Below, in pieces: positions 6,401 to 8,316 of a DNA stretch of 8,316 nucleotides. Below the pieces are notes generated by a model, which saw only the letters and a program-made list of their open reading frames with translations, had not been told where the DNA came from and made no database searches. The DNA is from Candidatus Aerophobus profundus SCGC AAA252-L23. GTDB lineage: Bacteria > Aerophobota > Aerophobia > Aerophobales > Aerophobaceae. The first letter of the stretch is position 1; the number at the start of each line of letters is the position of its first letter. Position numbers and translations under genes: made by a program. The stretch lies in assembly GCA_000402295.1 (NCBI GenBank), contig AQRW01000084.1, forward strand, positions 1 through 8,316. Reading direction: 5' to 3'.

Positions 6401-8316
6401 AAATTGCCGTTAGGCTTATTGGTGAACCAACCGATAAATACTCTTCTTTGGGGCCCTGAATTCCTACGTAGTACTTGTACAAATCAATTGGTATGATTTG
6501 CTCTCGCGGGACCGGTCTTCCTCCTTTTTCCAGAACTTTGGCCTCAATGACTGCTCTCAGTCCGGAAGAAGCCTTATCAATCTTTGGTAATTCCCATTTA
6601 ATACCAGTTTGTCCACTTTGGCTGAGTTTTGATTCAAATACTGGACTGGTAATGGTTTTGAAATCTATCTCTGGGTTGCCAAAATTAAATGCTCTATATT
6701 GGTCGAATTTTACTTGATAGGGTTCAACCTTGATTACTACCTCACTGTCAAGATTAGAAGCAGGATTCCCGAAAAGGTATTGAGCACTAATAGTTGCCTT
6801 TATTTCTCTGTCTTTTAGAGTAATTCTTTCCTGAGTACTTTCGATATTTACCTTTAATCGATAAGGAACCACCGTCTCCACTCTGATGGGATGATAAAAA
6901 CTGTTACTCCCAATTTTAACTTCCGTCTTCCACTGGCCGGTGGGATCATTTTCCTTGGTTTTGAAGGAGAAAGAATAAAAACCATCCCTGCCTTTCTTGA
7001 CGGTCTTTTCAATTACCTTGCGTTTTTTAGGATTGAATACGGTTAAGGTAATTGGATGGTTTTCGGGAAAGGTATTTTCTTGATTACGGGCAATAAGGGA
7101 AAGATTTATGGTATCTCCGGGTCGGTAAACTCCTCTTTCGGTGTAGATAAAAGCTCTTAGCCCGGAATCAGGTATGGCCAAACCTCCGGTATCAAAAACT
7201 GAATTGTCCAACTCATCTTCCGAGAATTTCAGGACAGAACGTTGGCCTTGATATTCTGCTTCCAGATAGAATCCATCTTTTCTTAATAATTCGCATCTTC
7301 CGGTATAGTCAGTCTTAGCCTGGGCAATAACTTGGTCTTGATACGACTTTAGTTTGATAATTACTCCTCTCAATGGTTTAGTGGTAATCACGTCGCTAAC
7401 AAAAACAATTAACTTGTTCTCACTCTGTTTAACCAGGAGAGCTAGATCACTTAAGATGACCGGTTTTACCACTACCCCATTGCTTCTCAAATAGTTATCA
7501 CCTTGCCAGGACTCCCAGTCATCAGGAAATTCATAGAGTATGTCTTCCCGACCAAAACTGAGCTCCAGAACGTAGATTCCCTTATCCTTATCTTTAAATA
7601 ATTCTGCAAAATCAAGTTCGGATTGGAGCCATTGATTCTGGAGTAGGCCAATCTCTAATTCTTTTTCCAGTACGGTAACCCCTACCCTCTTAAACTCATA
7701 AGGATTATATTTATAGCGGCGGTCCTTTTGACCATTCAAATTACTACTTTGCAGTAAAATACCCAAATTATCTTCAAAGACTTTTTTCACCGATATCTTT
7801 ACTCTTTCCACGTTCACTGTTTTAAAGAAGATTTTTTTCCTATTAACCGAGGGCAAATATACTCCTGAATGAGTGAATTCTATCATAGGTTTCATGTTAG
7901 GAAACTTGATATTGGCCACCTTTTCTTTGGCCAATATCATTCCCCATCTATTTTCCAGGCCTTCAACTATTTTAATCTGATACCCCTCACCGTGTCGGAA
8001 ATCTCCGGTTATTATTAGGTTTTTGCCCATATTCTTCAGTTTGAACTTCAAAAAGGGCTGTATTTGGACAAACCCGTCATAATTCTTTTGGGGACTCAGC
8101 TCATCAGAGAAAAGTATTTGGACACTTAGATTTTTGCCTTTGATTTCCTGGGCAATTTTCTTCACCGTAAAATCCTTCAAACCAGGAAGACAAAATTTTT
8201 CTTCTCTTGTTTTGGAGAGTTCCAATCTCTCTTTCTCGATGATTAGGGTAAATGTCTTTTCTTGTTCCGATCTGGTAACAACTGCCGATTCAAAGGCAAA
8301 CTCCTGACCTTTCTCT
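3459..8316 (-). CDS. yfhM: Bacterial alpha-2-macroglobulin, thioester type (YfhM/ECAM-like), 5' end outside the window
   Basis: This large periplasmic protease trap has at least 1618 visible residues (E. coli YfhM is ~1650). The frame stays open for 30 codons before the TTG at 8225 to the window edge, so that TTG is internal and the signal or lipoprotein peptide is not seen. Numbering from 8225: an N-terminal macroglobulin-like part contains a THSGVYLP box (~115-123); the MG2 hallmark is YTERGVYRPGD (Y367); bMG3/5/6-type beta domains follow; the bait-region domain is ~740-870 with VAVVDEGLLDLT near 845-857; the A2M/MG7 hallmark is FKPVSLFQGPL (F928). The thioester domain (~1110-1400) carries YGCIEQ with C1136 and Q1139, so the Cys-Gln bond that traps proteases can form. 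The C-terminal bMG10 part has RDDRIMWFFDF and EAMY (~1563-1566). Family knowledge: cleavage of the bait exposes the thioester, which covalently captures the protease. Adjacency to pbpC is the classic arrangement. No frameshift is seen. The bait specificity cannot be read from sequence. Confidence 0.95.
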   Translation of the reverse strand, partial: EKGQEFAFESAVVTRSEQEKTFTLIIEKERLELSKTREEKFCLPGLKDFTVKKIAQEIKGKNLSVQILFSDELSPQKNYDGFVQIQPFLKFKLKNMGKNLIITGDFRHGEGYQIKIVEGLENRWGMILAKEKVANIKFPNMKPMIEFTHSGVYLPSVNRKKIFFKTVNVERVKISVKKVFEDNLGILLQSSNLNGQKDRRYKYNPYEFKRVGVTVLEKELEIGLLQNQWLQSELDFAELFKDKDKGIYVLELSFGREDILYEFPDDWESWQGDNYLRSNGVVVKPVILSDLALLVKQSENKLIVFVSDVITTKPLRGVIIKLKSYQDQVIAQAKTDYTGRCELLRKDGFYLEAEYQGQRSVLKFSEDELDNSVFDTGGLAIPDSGLRAFIYTERGVYRPGDTINLSLIARNQENTFPENHPITLTVFNPKKRKVIEKTVKKGRDGFYSFSFKTKENDPTGQWKTEVKIGSNSFYHPIRVETVVPYRLKVNIESTQERITLKDREIKATISAQYLFGNPASNLDSEVVIKVEPYQVKFDQYRAFNFGNPEIDFKTITSPVFESKLSQSGQTGIKWELPKIDKASSGLRAVIEAKVLEKGGRPVPREQIIPIDLYKYYVGIQGPKEEYLSVGSPISLTAILVSDKGEMVSGRKLNYQIYQGQSYWWWDYDSLSEFRKHFKSDYSTELRESGTVTSSSEPVLITYTPENYGEILIEVQDGDSGHTAASFFRAYSWASESGARDAHILKMKADKEVYHDKDTAKVICQTPEKGQALISLEKGGRVLKTYWKKLEQRETVIEVPISQEMIPTVYLSVSVIQPHSQTQNDNPIRMYGVVPLKVEEEKTHLNFYVKTPQEINPGKEFSVEIQTLDLSPAQFTVAVVDEGLLDLTNYQTPSPWGYFFQKELLRVKTFDIFSKVIGADWGDVYKVFSLGGGFDETKDEVTKRLSPVKVKRFKPVSLFQGPLSTNEKGKAQVKFKMPNYIGSVRVMVVGAKSNSYGSKEKVISVKSPLMVMPTLPRVLGPQDQIVIPVTVFATRDDLGEVEVSMTVEGVVQPVGETKMILSFSEKGEKDIYFSLRAQAAMGSGTIKISASSRDFAAEDTTEIAVRPSAPYTYFSQEKVLTPEVKVKFQIRDEGIAGSNHCMMTISKRPDLAFNRRLQWLIRYPYGCIEQVTSSVFPQLCMKDIFDLDQEKAQKMDENINAAIDKLRAFQLSNGGFSYWPNGSQVNLWGTNYAGHFMIEAKKMGYYVPEDMYQQWIKFQKGKSRTTSDHSLTNIYRAYLLTLADEAPLGAINLLRENYLEEMSNAEKWLLGAAYVLLGEEATAQDIVKNAKLTVQDYTEFAGTYGSSLRDQAIILECLTIMKDYDQGLLLYQEIARRLSGNQWYSTQTIAYSLLAIGEYLKVNPSKEEIMKGEILLPESEKIEFETDEPTYTWPITQGFGKELEVIVRSQDKIFGNLEWEGIPLKDTVPTESKNIQLKAEWLDEDGMVINPENIEQGTAFWGHFTLRKGDYGPIEEMALVQILPAGWEIENIRLLGGKLPEWMKDYTLNTEDYLDIRDDRIMWFFDFDRPRVDFVVRLNAVTVGEFYLPPTSAEAMYDHDYRATIAGKRVRVFSRKKSN
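5976..6533. repeat. 18-bp direct repeat, copies at 5976-5993 and 6516-6533
   Basis: TCTTCCTCCTTTTTCCAG occurs identically at 5976-5993 and 6516-6533, exactly 540 bp (180 codons) apart and in the same frame. Both copies encode LEKGGR in the macroglobulin. The coding strand reads AAAGGAGG, an anti-SD-like tract, but no start codon sits at the right distance after either copy. Confidence 0.5.
7907..7939. repeat. Perfect 12-bp inverted repeat (9-nt loop) inside the macroglobulin gene
   Basis: TGATATTGGCCA (7907-7918) and TGGCCAATATCA (7928-7939) are exact reverse complements around a 9-nt loop. In the macroglobulin mRNA the hairpin spans the codons for ILAKEKVANI, about 95-106 codons after 8225. 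No T-run follows on the minus strand, so it is not an intrinsic terminator. The structure is certain as sequence and its role is unknown. Confidence 0.6.

Noticed and set aside
8223..8225. TTG as the start of the macroglobulin gene
   Set aside because: The frame remains open for 30 more codons to the window edge, no signal peptide follows the TTG, and a periplasmic macroglobulin needs one; the gene is simply cut by the window.
1..8316. CRISPR arrays, tRNA/rRNA genes, intact mobile elements or a novel multi-gene defence island
   Set aside because: No regularly spaced repeats, RNA gene signatures, transposase or integrase genes are visible, and all but ~110 bp is taken by three known protein families.

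Overview
The window holds three protein genes and almost no intergenic space. Two of the three run off the window. The left end carries, on the plus strand, the last ~338 codons of a uroporphyrinogen decarboxylase/methyltransferase-like (UroD/MtaA superfamily) protein. The rest is a minus-strand pair: a giant thioester-type bacterial alpha-2-macroglobulin (at least 1618 residues, 5' end outside the window), followed 21 nt later by a penicillin-binding protein 1C (pbpC, 777 residues). The UroD-like gene and pbpC converge on an 87-bp intergenic region.

The alpha-2-macroglobulin/PBP1C pairing is an established arrangement in Gram-negative bacteria (E. coli yfhM-pbpC has the same order). The macroglobulin is thought to trap attacking proteases in the periplasm through a bait region and a reactive thioester. 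PBP1C is a bifunctional glycosyltransferase/transpeptidase that may rebuild damaged peptidoglycan. The key residues are visible in both proteins: CIEQ thioester, GT51 glutamates, SxxK, SxN and KTGT. The window therefore points to a diderm bacterium. The modest GC content, the TA-rich codon choices and the MtaA-like UroD paralogue fit an uncultured or anaerobic lineage (Omnitrophota, Aerophobota and Atribacterota are examples), but no marker here fixes the taxonomy.

I do not see a clearly new multi-gene system. The less ordinary items are small. The UroD/MtaA-like protein keeps an H-x-C motif but has a Ser/Gly/Asn stretch where methyltransferase relatives are expected to have a third zinc cysteine. 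A perfect 12-bp hairpin with a 9-nt loop sits inside the macroglobulin coding sequence. The intergenic region holds a GGGGACAGTCAC motif, a near-perfect inverted repeat and tandem TTGACAT boxes forming a promoter-like pair aimed into the 3' end of pbpC. The PBP1C C-terminal linker is cysteine-rich, including a CxxC. No Shine-Dalgarno sequence is visible before pbpC, which suggests translational coupling.
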